Positions 24,714 through 33,440 of a stretch of 64,000 nt of DNA are shown here, in pieces. Source of the stretch: Flammeovirgaceae bacterium 311 (GTDB lineage: Bacteria; Bacteroidota; Bacteroidia; Cytophagales; Cyclobacteriaceae). The stretch's first letter is position 1, and each line of letters begins with the position of its first letter. The stretch lies in contig CP004371.1 of assembly GCA_000597885.1 (NCBI GenBank), forward strand, positions 310,001-374,000. Reading direction: 5' to 3'. The position numbers were made by a program, and so were the translations under genes. Under the pieces are notes generated by a model, which was not told the origin of the DNA, did not search any database, and worked only from the letters and a program-made list of their open reading frames with translations.

Positions 24714-25541
24714 TTATGAAACAAGTGCCGGTATGTTATTAGTTTCCTTCGGGCTGTCCTTCCTGCCTGACCACCAGCTAAGGGGGAACTCTATTTCACT
24801 CACAGAATTAACAATCAGGTCTGGTTTGAAGGCATATTTAATCAAATCTTCCTTATTGGCCACACCGGATAAAACCAGAATTGTTTTGTAGCCCATTTGT
24901 ACACCGCCCTGTATGTCGGTAGACATGGTATCGCCGATAACTGTAGTTTCGGCAGTCTGTAACCCCATTGCTTTACGGGCAGAGCGCATCATTACAGGGC
25001 TTGGTTTGCCAACCTCAAAGGCTTTGATACCGGTGGCTTCCTCAATCATGGCAGTGGTTGCCGCAATGCCTAAATTGTTCCAGCCCTTTTTCTTAGGTGA
25101 CGGGTCGCGGTTGGTGGTAATAAACTTGGCACCTTCCAGGATCATGTCAACCGCCCTTTGCACCATTTCTAACGTAAAGTTTCTGCCTTCGCCCAGTACC
25201 ACAAAGTCCGGATCAGTGTCTACCATCACAAGACCGTTATCGTGCAGGCTGGTGAGCAGTCCGCCTTCACCCAGTACATACACCGTACCATTTGGTTCCT
25301 GGCTGGCAAGAAACTGCCCGGTTGCCATTGCGCTGGTAAAGACATGGGTTTCACTCACGCTGATACCAAGTTTTTTCAATTTCCTGACCACTTCCAGAGG
25401 AGTACGCTGGCTATTATTGGTCATGAACATAAAGGGGATATTCTTCTTCAGAAGCTTTTTGATAAAATCATCTGCTCCGGGAATAAGGCGATCGCCTCCA
25501 TAGATCACCCCATCCATATCAATCAATAATCCGTTTGTCAT
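24714..25541 (-). CDS. HAD-IIA family phosphatase (NagD-like)
   Basis: A 275-residue haloacid-dehalogenase-fold phosphatase of subfamily IIA. Motif I is LLIDMDGVIYGG (nucleophile Asp near residue 8), motif II is FMTNNSQRTP, the Lys motif lies in FEVGKPSPVMM, and motif IV is TVIGDTMSTDIQGGVQMG. The central FITTNRDPSPKKKG cap segment is typical of the NagD/AraL group, which dephosphorylate small sugar phosphates or nucleotides. It is a single gene downstream of nothing obvious on its strand; proximity to uxaA may suggest a sugar-phosphate housekeeping role. The substrate cannot be determined. Confidence 0.9.
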   Translation of the reverse strand: MTNGLLIDMDGVIYGGDRLIPGADDFIKKLLKKNIPFMFMTNNSQRTPLEVVRKLKKLGISVSETHVFTSAMATGQFLASQEPNGTVYVLGEGGLLTSLHDNGLVMVDTDPDFVVLGEGRNFTLEMVQRAVDMILEGAKFITTNRDPSPKKKGWNNLGIAATTAMIEEATGIKAFEVGKPSPVMMRSARKAMGLQTAETTVIGDTMSTDIQGGVQMGYKTILVLSGVANKEDLIKYAFKPDLIVNSVSEIEFPLSWWSGRKDSPKETNNIPALVS

Positions 25542-25946
25542 ATGCTATACACTTTGGTAGTACAAATAAAGAGCTTGTGTGTAAGTAGCTCTAAATTTAA
25601 AGCTAATTTAAGAATGATTGGCAATAAATTCAATAAACCTGTATTACATGCAAGGCCATATACGCATAACAAATATTAAAAATCTATATAAAGGCTTAAA
25701 TTTAATTTATATTTAAAGATTTGTTAATTTACAAATGCCCAGTGGTGTTAAAGAGCCAAGAGCTGCTGCAGCCTTTTCTTAGTACAACAGGCGTATGGAG
25801 GGGCAATTTGTAGATAACTGCTGCTGTTCCAGATATGCCTGTTTTAGAAGTTAAAAAAAAAGGGTGCTCCTATGAAGCACCCTTTGTTGTATTAATAATC
25901 TAGTGTAGCATCGAATGAAAACCGGCCCTGGATAAATCAAGGCTGA
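25542..25946. other. Intergenic region between ABC exporter and HAD gene
   Basis: AT-rich and without coding features, apart from the terminator at 25853-25882. It should also hold the promoter of the HAD gene. Confidence 0.5.
25853..25882 (-). terminator. Intrinsic terminator after the ABC exporter gene
   Basis: GGGTGCT (25862-25868) pairs perfectly with AGCACCC (25876-25882), loop of 7 nt. On the minus strand the stem is followed by a T-run of at least eight bases. It is 65 bp past the exporter stop. Confidence 0.85.
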
Positions 25947-27725
25947 TTACTTACCTACAACTACTGCTTCTTTTTCTGCCTGGTGCTGCCAGAGGGCCTT
26001 AAAATGGGTGCCATTCAGGCGGAGTAACTCGAAAGTACCTTCCTCGATTATTTGTCCTCCATCCAGAACATAGATATAGTCGAAGAGGGGGAGCAGGTGT
26101 AGCCGGTGCAGCGATGAAATCACCGCTTTCTGAGAAAATGCTGCAAACAACTTCTGGTACAACTGCAGTTCTGTACGCGGATCAACACTACTGGTAGGTT
26201 CATCCATGAGTACCAGCTGACTGCTGCGTGCCGCCAATATGCCGCGGGCCAGCGCCAGCCGCTGCTTTTGTCCGCCGGAAAGATTTACTCCTTTTTCCTG
26301 AATATTGGAATCAAGCCCGTTTGGTAGTTTTTGTACCACATCAGAAAAGTGAGCTGTTTCACAAACCTGCTGTATTTCCTCTTCCGTGAAGGGCAGGCCC
26401 AGGGTAATATTGTAGCGGATGGAATTTTCAAAAATTTCCGGTTCCTGAGGAAACAGGGTTACAGTATTTGCTATATGGCTGAAATCAATGGGATGGGTTT
26501 CATCTGCCGTAGCCAGCACACCCTCCTCGGGCATGTACAGGCCGCGCAAGAGCGCCAGTAGGGTGCTTTTGCCACTACCGCTTTCGCCAATCAGGGCAAT
26601 GCGCTCACCGCGCCTAATGCGCAATTGCAGATCTTGTAATCCTGTGCGTTTCTCGGCCGCCGCAGCCTGATGGCTGAAGTTTAGCTTACTGATCTCCAGG
26701 CTCCGCCAGTGCTCGGGCAGTGAGTCTGCAATAGTAGGCCGATGCTGCTGCTGATAAGCTTCATCTATATTTTTGGCTGCCTCTACATTTGCATTGTGTT
26801 GTACAATTTTGGTATACTGATATGCTACATCATAGAAAACACTGGTAAACTGGTTTACATAAGCCAGCAGGGTTACAAGGCCACCGATCAGGAATGCTTC
26901 TCCGGGCTGCCAGTGTTGGTACACATAACCCACCACCACCACTACATATATAATTGCCACCAGCATGGTAGCCGTAAACCATTTCCACTCGTTCACCACA
27001 ATCTGTATTTTGAAAGGCGGATACACATGCTCTATCTTTTTGAGTACACTGCTCTGCATGCTTTTTTCAAGCCGTAGGGTAATAACGGTGATAATGTTGG
27101 ACAAACTGTCGAAGAGGGTGGAAGATACTGCATGTTCGCGTTCATTTTGCTCATGCAGAGCCTTTACGAATGGCTTATCAAATTGAAAGATAACCCAGAT
27201 GGTAAAGAACCCGATGGCAACGCCCACAGCCCCAAAGAGGGGCGAGAAGTAAAGCATGGCGAGCAGCGAAAATACCAGCTTCGCCATAACCTGCAGGTAC
27301 ACAAAACCATGCTGGAAAAACTCTTTAAGAGCTTCGTAGGCCTTGCGCAGCCGGTTAATGGTTGAGCCGGAGTGGTGATCCTGGTGCCATTTCACTGGCA
27401 GGTGAAGCACCTGGTGGTAACGCTCATTCAGGAAATTACGGCTAAGGTTAAAGGCAAGTTTACGTTCCATAATCCTGGCAGGTCCGTGAAATGCCCATTC
27501 CAGCAGCTTTAGACCCATATAAGCAGCGCCAAACATCCAGGCATTTGAAAGTGCATCTACGCCTTCTTTTTGCAGCGAATCTATAAACCAGCCATACAGC
27601 AGGGGGTGCATGGCCACCATGATACAGGCCATGGTAAAAAGGGCATATACCACTACAAAGCGCTTTCGCTCACGGCGGGCAAAATGCCAGGCTGTGCGTA
27701 TCAGAGAAACATATGGATTGTTCAT
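25947..27725 (-). CDS. ABC exporter, fused permease and ATPase
   Basis: A 592-residue half-transporter expected to work as a homodimer in the inner membrane. Residues about 1-320 form a type IV exporter membrane domain with six hydrophobic segments (first at about residues 20-45). The ATPase domain has Walker A GESGSGKSTLL near residue 380, a Q-loop region LFPQEPEIFENSI, signature LSGGQKQRLALARG near 481, Walker B QLVLMDEPTS near 507 and a switch His in SSLHRLHLL. The substrate (lipid, peptide or drug) cannot be told. It is monocistronic with a strong terminator. Confidence 0.93.
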   Translation of the reverse strand: MNNPYVSLIRTAWHFARRERKRFVVVYALFTMACIMVAMHPLLYGWFIDSLQKEGVDALSNAWMFGAAYMGLKLLEWAFHGPARIMERKLAFNLSRNFLNERYHQVLHLPVKWHQDHHSGSTINRLRKAYEALKEFFQHGFVYLQVMAKLVFSLLAMLYFSPLFGAVGVAIGFFTIWVIFQFDKPFVKALHEQNEREHAVSSTLFDSLSNIITVITLRLEKSMQSSVLKKIEHVYPPFKIQIVVNEWKWFTATMLVAIIYVVVVVGYVYQHWQPGEAFLIGGLVTLLAYVNQFTSVFYDVAYQYTKIVQHNANVEAAKNIDEAYQQQHRPTIADSLPEHWRSLEISKLNFSHQAAAAEKRTGLQDLQLRIRRGERIALIGESGSGKSTLLALLRGLYMPEEGVLATADETHPIDFSHIANTVTLFPQEPEIFENSIRYNITLGLPFTEEEIQQVCETAHFSDVVQKLPNGLDSNIQEKGVNLSGGQKQRLALARGILAARSSQLVLMDEPTSSVDPRTELQLYQKLFAAFSQKAVISSLHRLHLLPLFDYIYVLDGGQIIEEGTFELLRLNGTHFKALWQHQAEKEAVVVGK

Positions 27726-28133
27726 TCAGGGAAAATGCCAACAGAAAAGTATAGCAGATGTAAAGTTAAAAAATTCACACCACAGCCTTGCAGAAAAAAT
27801 GATGAGCAACATTACATTATCATAATACTTCTGCAGCAAGCTTTGAAGGCTTAACGGCTGACATTCAAGCTATTTAAATGATAGATATAATTAAGTAGTG
27901 CGCCAGGAACTGTTAATTTATTGGTAGTAATACAGCCACCTTACATCCGGTGTGCCTACTTTGAGGTACCTGTTGCAGTAGTAAAAAAAAGGTTAACTCC
28001 TGCTCAACCAGCATTAGTACTAATAGTGGTTTTAATCAACTAATAATATTAGTAAATAATACTAAAATAATTGGTATTTTCTAAACCAGCCTTTTTAGGA
28101 TGCGTATAAACTACTAACCAATTTGATATTACT
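27726..28133. other. Divergent intergenic region with AT-rich palindromes
   Basis: This gap separates the exporter from the small gene at 28134. It contains two perfect AT-rich palindromes, TTAGTACTAA (28014-28023) and CTAATAATATTAG (28040-28052), which may bind a regulator of the downstream gene. No gene was seen. Confidence 0.4.
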
Positions 28134-28502
28134 ATGAAAGTGAACATACATGAAAAGCCATTTTTAACCAATGGCAGACATACCGTTAAAGTAACCGAAG
28201 TAGAAGATGGCAGAAGCGAACACAAAGATGTTCCATTTTTCAACTGCAGACTGGAGAATGAAGATGGATTTGTTAACCAGCGATTTTACTTAAGCGAACC
28301 GGGACAGCCAATTCTGGCATCTTTTCTGAAAGCTGTGGGCATAGAAAAAGAGGAGTTCAACACCAAAGATCTGAAAGGCAAATCACTTTCTGTTGAAGTG
28401 GAGGAACGCACTTATCAGGACCCCAGTGGCAAAGAGAAAACTATCAAACAAGCCACCCGTTTCAAACAGGCAGGAAAAGCAGAGACCTCGGACAGCATTT
28501 AA
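28134..28502 (+). CDS. Small conserved-looking protein of unknown function
   Basis: A 122-residue soluble protein with no signal peptide or membrane segment. I do not recognise the family. The alternation of short beta-like strands (HTVKVTEVEDGR, FFNCRLENEDGF, QRFYLSEPG, SLSVEVEERTYQD) with a lysine-rich C-terminus (KTIKQATRFKQAGK) gives an OB-fold-like impression, which would suit nucleic-acid binding, but that is only a visual guess. A strong terminator follows directly and AT-rich palindromes precede it, so it is an independently regulated single gene. Confidence 0.75.
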   Translation: MKVNIHEKPFLTNGRHTVKVTEVEDGRSEHKDVPFFNCRLENEDGFVNQRFYLSEPGQPILASFLKAVGIEKEEFNTKDLKGKSLSVEVEERTYQDPSGKEKTIKQATRFKQAGKAETSDSI

Positions 28503-28529
28503 TGGAATGTGTATAAGAAAAGAAAAGGA

Positions 28530-28555
28530 GAGGAGTTTTGGCTCCTCTTTTTTTT
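28530..28555 (+). terminator. Intrinsic terminator after the small gene at 28134
   Basis: GAGGAG (28530-28535) and CTCCTC (28542-28547) form a 6-bp stem with a 6-nt loop, followed by eight T. Confidence 0.85.
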
Positions 28556-28687
28556 GCTTCATTAATTCTCAATTTTAAACAGACTTGTAGCACCAATATG
28601 TCACCTTCTAGCAATGTAGTCTAACAAAAAGCCGCGCATGTGGCTTAAGCTAATGTTTGTATCCCTTATCATCAAATAGGAAAAGCT

Positions 28688-29077
28688 TTGGTAAAGATTA
28701 ACCGTGTACATCACATTGCAATCATCTGTAGTGACTATGAAAAGTCAAAATCTTTTTATACAGATGTGCTGGGCTTTGAAATATTGAAAGAAACCTTCAG
28801 ACAAGAAAGAAATTCCTTTAAGCTGGACCTGGGCTTGCAGGGCCACTACATCATTGAACTTTTTTCATTTCCTGAGCCGCCACAAAGAGTCTCACGCCCC
28901 GAAGCAAGTGGTTTAAGACACCTGGCATTTGAAGTAGATGATGTAGTAGAGACTGTAGCAAAATTAAAGAAATCGGGCATCTCTGCAGAAGAAATACGTA
29001 CCGATGAGCTTACCAACAAAAAGTTTACATTCATCTCTGATCCAGACAAATTACCAATTGAGTTCTACGAGAAATAA
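28688..29077 (+). CDS. VOC-superfamily protein (YaeR/SMU1112c-like)
   Basis: A 129-residue glyoxalase/vicinal-oxygen-chelate-fold protein. The paired beta-alpha-beta pattern is clear: VHHIAIICSDYEKSKSFYTDVLGFEIL, then LRHLAFEVDDVVETVAKLKKSG and a final FISDPDKLPIEFYE. Metal ligands of the fold (His in VHHIAI, Glu in IIELFSF, His in LRHLAF and Glu in IEFYE) are all present, so a metal-dependent lyase or dioxygenase activity is possible. The only in-frame initiator matching the family's N-terminus is a TTG at 28688. It stands alone with no informative neighbours. Confidence 0.88.
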   Translation: MVKINRVHHIAIICSDYEKSKSFYTDVLGFEILKETFRQERNSFKLDLGLQGHYIIELFSFPEPPQRVSRPEASGLRHLAFEVDDVVETVAKLKKSGISAEEIRTDELTNKKFTFISDPDKLPIEFYEK

Positions 29078-29898
29078 TCCATTGCTGCCTTCAAACAGGA
29101 TTTTACTCATACAGTAAGCCATACCCAAAAATGTGTTGATAACTGAATGATGAATAAGGAGTGGAGGCATCATGCTACAGCTGCTCTTCTTGATAAAAGT
29201 ATACATATTCTTTTTTCAGGTAATGGCATAGAAAGGATTTTAACGCTGCTGGAAGGTGGTGAGCTTTTTTTTATAATTAAATCAACTTTAAATTCTCAGA
29301 TAGCTTTTTATCTTTGCAGGCCGGTTATCCATATCTAAGGTTAAACATCAAAATACCAAAATATAATATACAGCAGGATTAACGGCACCTACAAAGCTAT
29401 CGCCAGTAAGAATTTCTGTCAGAATGAAGGGAAGCGCTGTGGATCGGTTTAAAATTCCTGTTCTGTAAGCCATAGTTCCACTTATACCTTTTACTACTAC
29501 CAGCCCTAAACACACCTATAACGGAATAGATCAAATCTTAAAAGCTGCATTATCTTACTAAACATCAGTCCCGGGCTCTGGCAGCTATCTGCGATTTAGT
29601 ATAATTCTTATTTGCCTGATATTAGAATATACTCTTCTTTATTTGGCTATGTGAGAACTTTGTGTTAGTGAATGTTGTATATAGTACAGTGCAAAAACTT
29701 AATATACTGGAGAATAATACTTTATAAGCACTGGTCAGCAATATTACCTCCGGTAGCTGCGTTTATCGGTTCAGTAAATCAGGAAATTGTAATTTTCAAA
29801 GCACACATTCCCTTGATCAAGCCGCCTTTCCAAGTCAGTCATTGCACCTAATCTAAGAAAAAACCTATTGTACAAGCATATTGTGAAGCGTTGAAGAG
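29078..29898. other. Long intergenic region upstream of rpoD
   Basis: More than 800 bp of AT-rich sequence. Small open frames exist on both strands (for example 29147-29338 plus and 29348-29515 minus) but none has convincing coding character. It must contain the rpoD promoter; no repeat or RNA gene was recognised. Confidence 0.4.
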
Positions 29899-30762
29899 AT
29901 GAGACAGTTAAAAATAACATACCAGATCACCAACCGGGACAGCAATACCGTTGAAAAGTATTTCAATGATATTTCCAAAGAAGGTTTGTTGACGCTGGAC
30001 GAAGAAGTAGAGTTAGCCCGCAGAATCCGGCTGGGTGATCAGCTTGCCCTGGATAAGCTTGTTAGGTCTAACCTGCGTTTTGTGGTATCAGTTGCAAAGC
30101 AATACCACAACGGGACTATGCCCCTTAATGACCTTATTAACGAAGGTAATGTAGGCTTGATCAGAGCAGCACAGCTTTTTGATGCCTCTAAAGGATTTAA
30201 ATTTATTTCGTACGCTGTATGGTGGATCCGCCAGTCGATCATGAAGGCACTGGATGACCATGCGCGTATTGTAAGGGTGCCTTCCAATAAACTGGGTGAC
30301 CTCTCTAAAATAAGTAAAGCAGTTTCTGCCATGGAGCAGCAGTTTGAGCGAGAACCAACCCCTGAAGAACTGGCTGATTTTATGGGAGTGGAAGTTGAAG
30401 ATATTCAGCGAACCAAAAAAGCTTCTATCAGGCAGTCATCTCTGGATGCTCCTTTTGGAGAAGACGGTGACGGTTCTTTACTGGATGTGATGATCAATCC
30501 AGATGCCATTGATACAGATGCATCGCTGGTTCAGGGTGGATCTTTACGTGCCGAACTGGAGCGTGTAATGGCCACACTTTCAGAGCGTGAGCAGGAAATT
30601 CTCAAGAAGCTGTTTGGCATTGATATGGAATACAGCATGTCTATGGAAGATATTGGCGAAGAGCTTGGTCTTTCCAGAGAACGTGTGAGACAGATCAAGG
30701 AAAAGGCGCTTGCAAAAATGCGGGCAACTACAAAAATTGATCTGCTGAAGTCTTTTGTGTAG
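29899..30762 (+). CDS. rpoD: Primary RNA polymerase sigma factor (RpoD/SigA)
   Basis: The housekeeping sigma factor in the short form typical of Bacteroidota (287 aa, no long region 1.1). Region 1.2 begins NTVEKYFNDISKEGLLTLDEE, region 2 includes NLRFVVSVAKQYHN and FKFISYAVWWIRQSIMKAL (the -10 recognition helix). Region 3 runs through RVPSNKLGDLSKISKA, and region 4 ends with LGLSRERVRQIKEKALAKMR, the -35 recognising HTH. The N-terminus MRQLKITYQITNRDS is characteristic of the phylum and fixes the start. A good terminator follows after about 130 bp. Confidence 0.97.
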   Translation: MRQLKITYQITNRDSNTVEKYFNDISKEGLLTLDEEVELARRIRLGDQLALDKLVRSNLRFVVSVAKQYHNGTMPLNDLINEGNVGLIRAAQLFDASKGFKFISYAVWWIRQSIMKALDDHARIVRVPSNKLGDLSKISKAVSAMEQQFEREPTPEELADFMGVEVEDIQRTKKASIRQSSLDAPFGEDGDGSLLDVMINPDAIDTDASLVQGGSLRAELERVMATLSEREQEILKKLFGIDMEYSMSMEDIGEELGLSRERVRQIKEKALAKMRATTKIDLLKSFV

Positions 30763-30895
30763 CTACCTAAGACGATCAGAAAGATAAGCCTGTTGAATTC
30801 TGTTACCTCCGGGAGACTTAATTCAACATATCAGGAAGCTGATAATTTTACGCATAGCTACCTACTGCAATGCATTAGCATCAGTTTTTAATACA

Positions 30896-30931
30896 AAAGC
30901 CTTATTCTGCAGGAATAGGGCTTTTTTTTGC
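30896..30931 (+). terminator. Intrinsic terminator after rpoD
   Basis: AAGCCTTATTC and GAATAGGGCTT form an 11-bp stem with one mismatch or G-T pair and a short loop, followed by a T-run from about 30922. It lies about 135 bp past the rpoD stop. Confidence 0.8.
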
Positions 30932-31058
30932 CTGAAGGACTGTAGCAGAACAGGCAGTACAGTTTACCTGACCAATATCATGTTTTCAACAAACAACTGT
31001 CATTGATAAAATTACTGGCTAAGGCTAGTTTCGTGGTATCAATCTGGAATAGAGAGCC

Positions 31059-31922
31059 ATGAAAACGATAATTGTAGCAACAGATTACTCAAAAGCTGCC
31101 TGTAATGCACTGGCTTATGCAGCAGCTTTAGCCAGGCAATGGCAGGCTAAAATAGTGTTATTCAATTCATTTCAGCTGCCTGCGCCAGCAGCCAATGCAC
31201 TTTTTCTGGCCGAAAGAAAAGGCAGATTTCTTGCCGAGAACAGGGCTCGCTTAAAAGGTATTGCAGAGCAAACAGCTCTTCTGTACAATATAAAGGTGGG
31301 CTGGTCTACAAACTTCTCCTTCATCACAGAAGAACTGGATGTGCAGGTGGAGCTATTGGATGCTGATCTGGTGGTAATGGGCATGCGGGGAAGTTCAGAA
31401 GAAAGAAAAATCTTCGGAAACAGTACGACTAGCATTATCCGACATGCAAAATACCCAGTACTGGTAGTTCCTGAAGAAGCCCACTTTACTGGCATTGAAA
31501 AGATATTGTTTGCCTGCGACTATAAATCACTTGCAGCTAATAACAGGCTGAAACTGATGTACGAGCTGGCGCTGGCTTTCGATGCACGGGTGCAGGTGCT
31601 GCATGTAGAAAAAGAGGAGGAAGAACTGGTGCAGCTGGGTGCTTACACCGGCGACAACGAAGGCAAACGTTATGGAAGCATGATAGGCTCTGTAAACCTG
31701 GACCCCCTGCTATTGAATATCAGGCATGAATATAAATACCTGGGAGAGGATAATGTAGTGAAGGGTATTGACAGAGGGGTGGAAGAATACGGAGCCGATC
31801 TTCTGGTAATGGTACCGCACAAATCCAGCTTCTGGGATACACTGCTGGAAAGAAGCAAAACCTGCAAAATGGCGCTAAATACTCATGTGCCTCTGCTGGC
31901 TTTGCCAAATAGCAATAAGTAA
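31059..31922 (+). CDS. Universal stress protein, two UspA domains
   Basis: A 287-residue cytoplasmic protein made of two tandem Usp domains. The first (residues 1-145) opens MKTIIVATDYSKAACNALAYAAALA and has the ATP-loop-like segment MGMRGSSEERKIFGNSTTSIIRHAKYPVLVV. The second starts about residue 150 (KILFACDYKS) and ends LLVMVPHKSSFWDTLLERSKTCKMALNTHVPLLAL, with a degenerate nucleotide loop. Tandem Usp proteins of this size are common in Bacteroidota and respond to starvation or redox stress. A truncated glucokinase-like frame begins 19 bp after its stop. Confidence 0.93.
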   Translation: MKTIIVATDYSKAACNALAYAAALARQWQAKIVLFNSFQLPAPAANALFLAERKGRFLAENRARLKGIAEQTALLYNIKVGWSTNFSFITEELDVQVELLDADLVVMGMRGSSEERKIFGNSTTSIIRHAKYPVLVVPEEAHFTGIEKILFACDYKSLAANNRLKLMYELALAFDARVQVLHVEKEEEELVQLGAYTGDNEGKRYGSMIGSVNLDPLLLNIRHEYKYLGEDNVVKGIDRGVEEYGADLLVMVPHKSSFWDTLLERSKTCKMALNTHVPLLALPNSNK

Positions 31923-31941
31923 ACCATACTTAGATCCGGGT

Positions 31942-32172
31942 ATGGAACCAGAATTGTTGTTATTACCTGTTCACTTTCCTCATACAGCTAACTGGATTAA
32001 CAGAAATCAATTAGTACTGGCGGCAGATGTAGGAGGATCAAAAACCATCCCTGAGCTTTTCGAGGTAAAGGATGATACCGCTGTTTCAACCTTTTTTATA
32101 ACACCTGTTTACATCCTGTTTCAAAAAGCGGTAGTGCATGGTCTTAGGCCGGGTGCTACCGTTTTTTTGTGA
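31942..32172 (+). pseudogene. Probable remnant of a glucokinase (glk) N-terminus
   Basis: A 76-codon frame starting MEPELLLLPVHFPH and running into NQLVLAADVGGSKT...ELFEVKDDTAV. The DVGGSKT stretch with the following LFEV closely resembles the phosphate-binding N-terminus of glucokinases (DVGGTKT-type). After about residue 50 the resemblance stops, and the frame ends inside a terminator-like hairpin at 32132-32168. A full enzyme needs over 300 residues, so this looks like a 3'-deleted gene. A short independent peptide cannot be ruled out. Confidence 0.55.
32132..32168 (+). terminator. Terminator-like hairpin after the glucokinase remnant
   Basis: CGGTAG (32132-32137) and CTACCG (32157-32162) can pair across a 19-nt loop and are followed by seven T. 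It would terminate the Usp transcript. The long loop lowers confidence. Confidence 0.5.
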
Positions 32173-32535
32173 TGCAGCAGAGATGAGGTACAGGTTCGCA
32201 GGAATGTATAGAAATCTAATCATAGGTGTCCCGTGTCATGCTTATGGAAGTAAGGCTGTATGATGTGCATATATTTAATTAGTAATATGTACTGTAAAGT
32301 TGACACTCAAGTGCGGCTGCCACACTCTGCAGAACATGATGGCAACGCTGTTTAGTGATTAGACTGACAGCATGTATCAAGCCGGTGCTAAAAAACAGTT
32401 TTAGACAAACGCTAAAACTGTTCCGGATGGGTTAGTTGGTGATATGTTGTCTGACTGGTATCAATAACTTACAGCCAAATCGTTATTTGCAGCTGATCGA
32501 TTTTAGGTTATTGATACACAATAGTTTATGATTGC
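32173..32535. other. Structured 3' region of the pfl operon
   Basis: No gene seen. Two nested inverted repeats lie after pflA (GTATCAATAAC 32458-32468 with GTTATTGATAC 32507-32517, enclosing AAATCG 32477-32482 with CGATTT 32498-32503), and a terminator lies further down at 32394-32422. Confidence 0.5.
32390..32422 (-). terminator. Intrinsic terminator of the pflB-pflA unit
   Basis: AACAGTTTTAG (32394-32404) and CTAAAACTGTT (32412-32422) form a perfect 11-bp stem with a 7-nt loop. On the minus strand the stem runs into TTTT. It lies about 115 bp beyond the pflA stop. Confidence 0.7.
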
Positions 32536-33360
32536 TTAATTAACTTTTACTTCACGGAAGTACTGGCTGAAAATACCGACGGTTTTTGCTATCTGATCTG
32601 CAGAGGGAGGCTCCACACCTTCCAGTTTATAAGGCATACCCAGCGCTTCCCATTTATGAACGCCCAGCTTATGGTAAGGCTGAATTTCTATTTTTTCTAT
32701 GGATCTGTAGTCCCTGAAATGTGCCCCCAGCTCGTGAAGATATTCTTCCTGATCAGACCAGCCTGGCACCAGCACATAACGCAGCCACATAGTTTTGCCG
32801 GTAGCCTCTCTGTATGCTGCCACCTTCAGGGTTCCCTGGTTCGACACTGTGGTGAGCTTGTGATGCCAGTCATCATTGATGTGCTTTACATCCAGTAACA
32901 GCACATCTGTTTCTGCCAGCAGCTCTCTGGTGCTATCATCCAGCAGCCTGCCGTTGGAATCCAGGGCTGTATTGATACCTTCTTCGTGTAGTCGTTTGAA
33001 CAAAGGAATAAGACTGGCTCTTTGCAGCAGGGGTTCACCACCGGAAACGGTAACACCGCCTTTTTTACCAAAATAAGGCTTCTGTTTGATCGCCCGCTGA
33101 ACCAGCTCTTCGATGTTGATCCTGGAGCCGCCCTTAATGGCAATTGTATCGGGGTTGGCACAGTAAACGCAATGGAACTGACACCCCTGCACAAATACCA
33201 CCATTCTGATTCCCGGCCCGTCGTGGGTGCCAAAGGTTTCTATAGAATGGATATTCAGCTCATCCGGAGCAGATGTACTCTGCTTATTTACCTTTGGCTT
33301 TCTGTCTGTTCCCATCAATATATTGATATCCTGCTGCACCGACAGTCTGGTATATATCAT
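32536..33360 (-). CDS. pflA: Pyruvate formate-lyase activating enzyme
   Basis: A radical-SAM enzyme that installs the glycyl radical on PflB. The cluster-binding motif CQFHCVYC (CxxxCxxC) follows GTHDGPGIRMVVFVQG at about residues 58-65. GGVTVSGGEPLLQ is the conserved SAM-contacting segment, and LLLDVKHINDDWHHKLT is the substrate-binding region. I prefer the ATG at 33360 (274 aa). A GTG seven codons upstream and an ATG 15 codons downstream are alternatives; about 40 residues precede the conserved core, longer than in enterobacterial PflA. A long hairpin separates it from pflB 80 bp upstream. Confidence 0.93.
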   Translation of the reverse strand: MIYTRLSVQQDINILMGTDRKPKVNKQSTSAPDELNIHSIETFGTHDGPGIRMVVFVQGCQFHCVYCANPDTIAIKGGSRINIEELVQRAIKQKPYFGKKGGVTVSGGEPLLQRASLIPLFKRLHEEGINTALDSNGRLLDDSTRELLAETDVLLLDVKHINDDWHHKLTTVSNQGTLKVAAYREATGKTMWLRYVLVPGWSDQEEYLHELGAHFRDYRSIEKIEIQPYHKLGVHKWEALGMPYKLEGVEPPSADQIAKTVGIFSQYFREVKVN

Positions 33361-33371
33361 GATTTTAAAGA

Positions 33372-33436
33372 AAAGGCCCACACTCTGGTAATGTTCAATA
33401 CTATGGAAGTATTGAACATTACCGGGTATGGGCCTG
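33372..33436 (-). terminator. Large intercistronic hairpin between pflB and pflA
   Basis: A perfect 16-bp inverted repeat (33387-33402 with 33408-33423, 5-nt loop) is flanked by an outer pair AGGCCCA / TGGGCCT (33373-33379 and 33429-33435). On the minus strand the structure is followed by TTTTC TTT, so it can act as a partial terminator or as an mRNA 3'-end protector, giving more PflB than PflA. Confidence 0.75.
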
Positions 33437-33440
33437 ATTT

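Noticed and set aside
29147-29338. A 63-codon plus-strand frame between the VOC gene and rpoD
   Set aside because: Composition is not protein-like (mixed basic start, then random hydrophobics), there is no ribosome site or family resemblance, and the region is AT-rich.
29348-29515. A 55-codon minus-strand frame in the rpoD upstream gap
   Set aside because: The hydrophobic C-terminal part looks slightly membrane-like, but the only start is GTG and no homology or context supports it.
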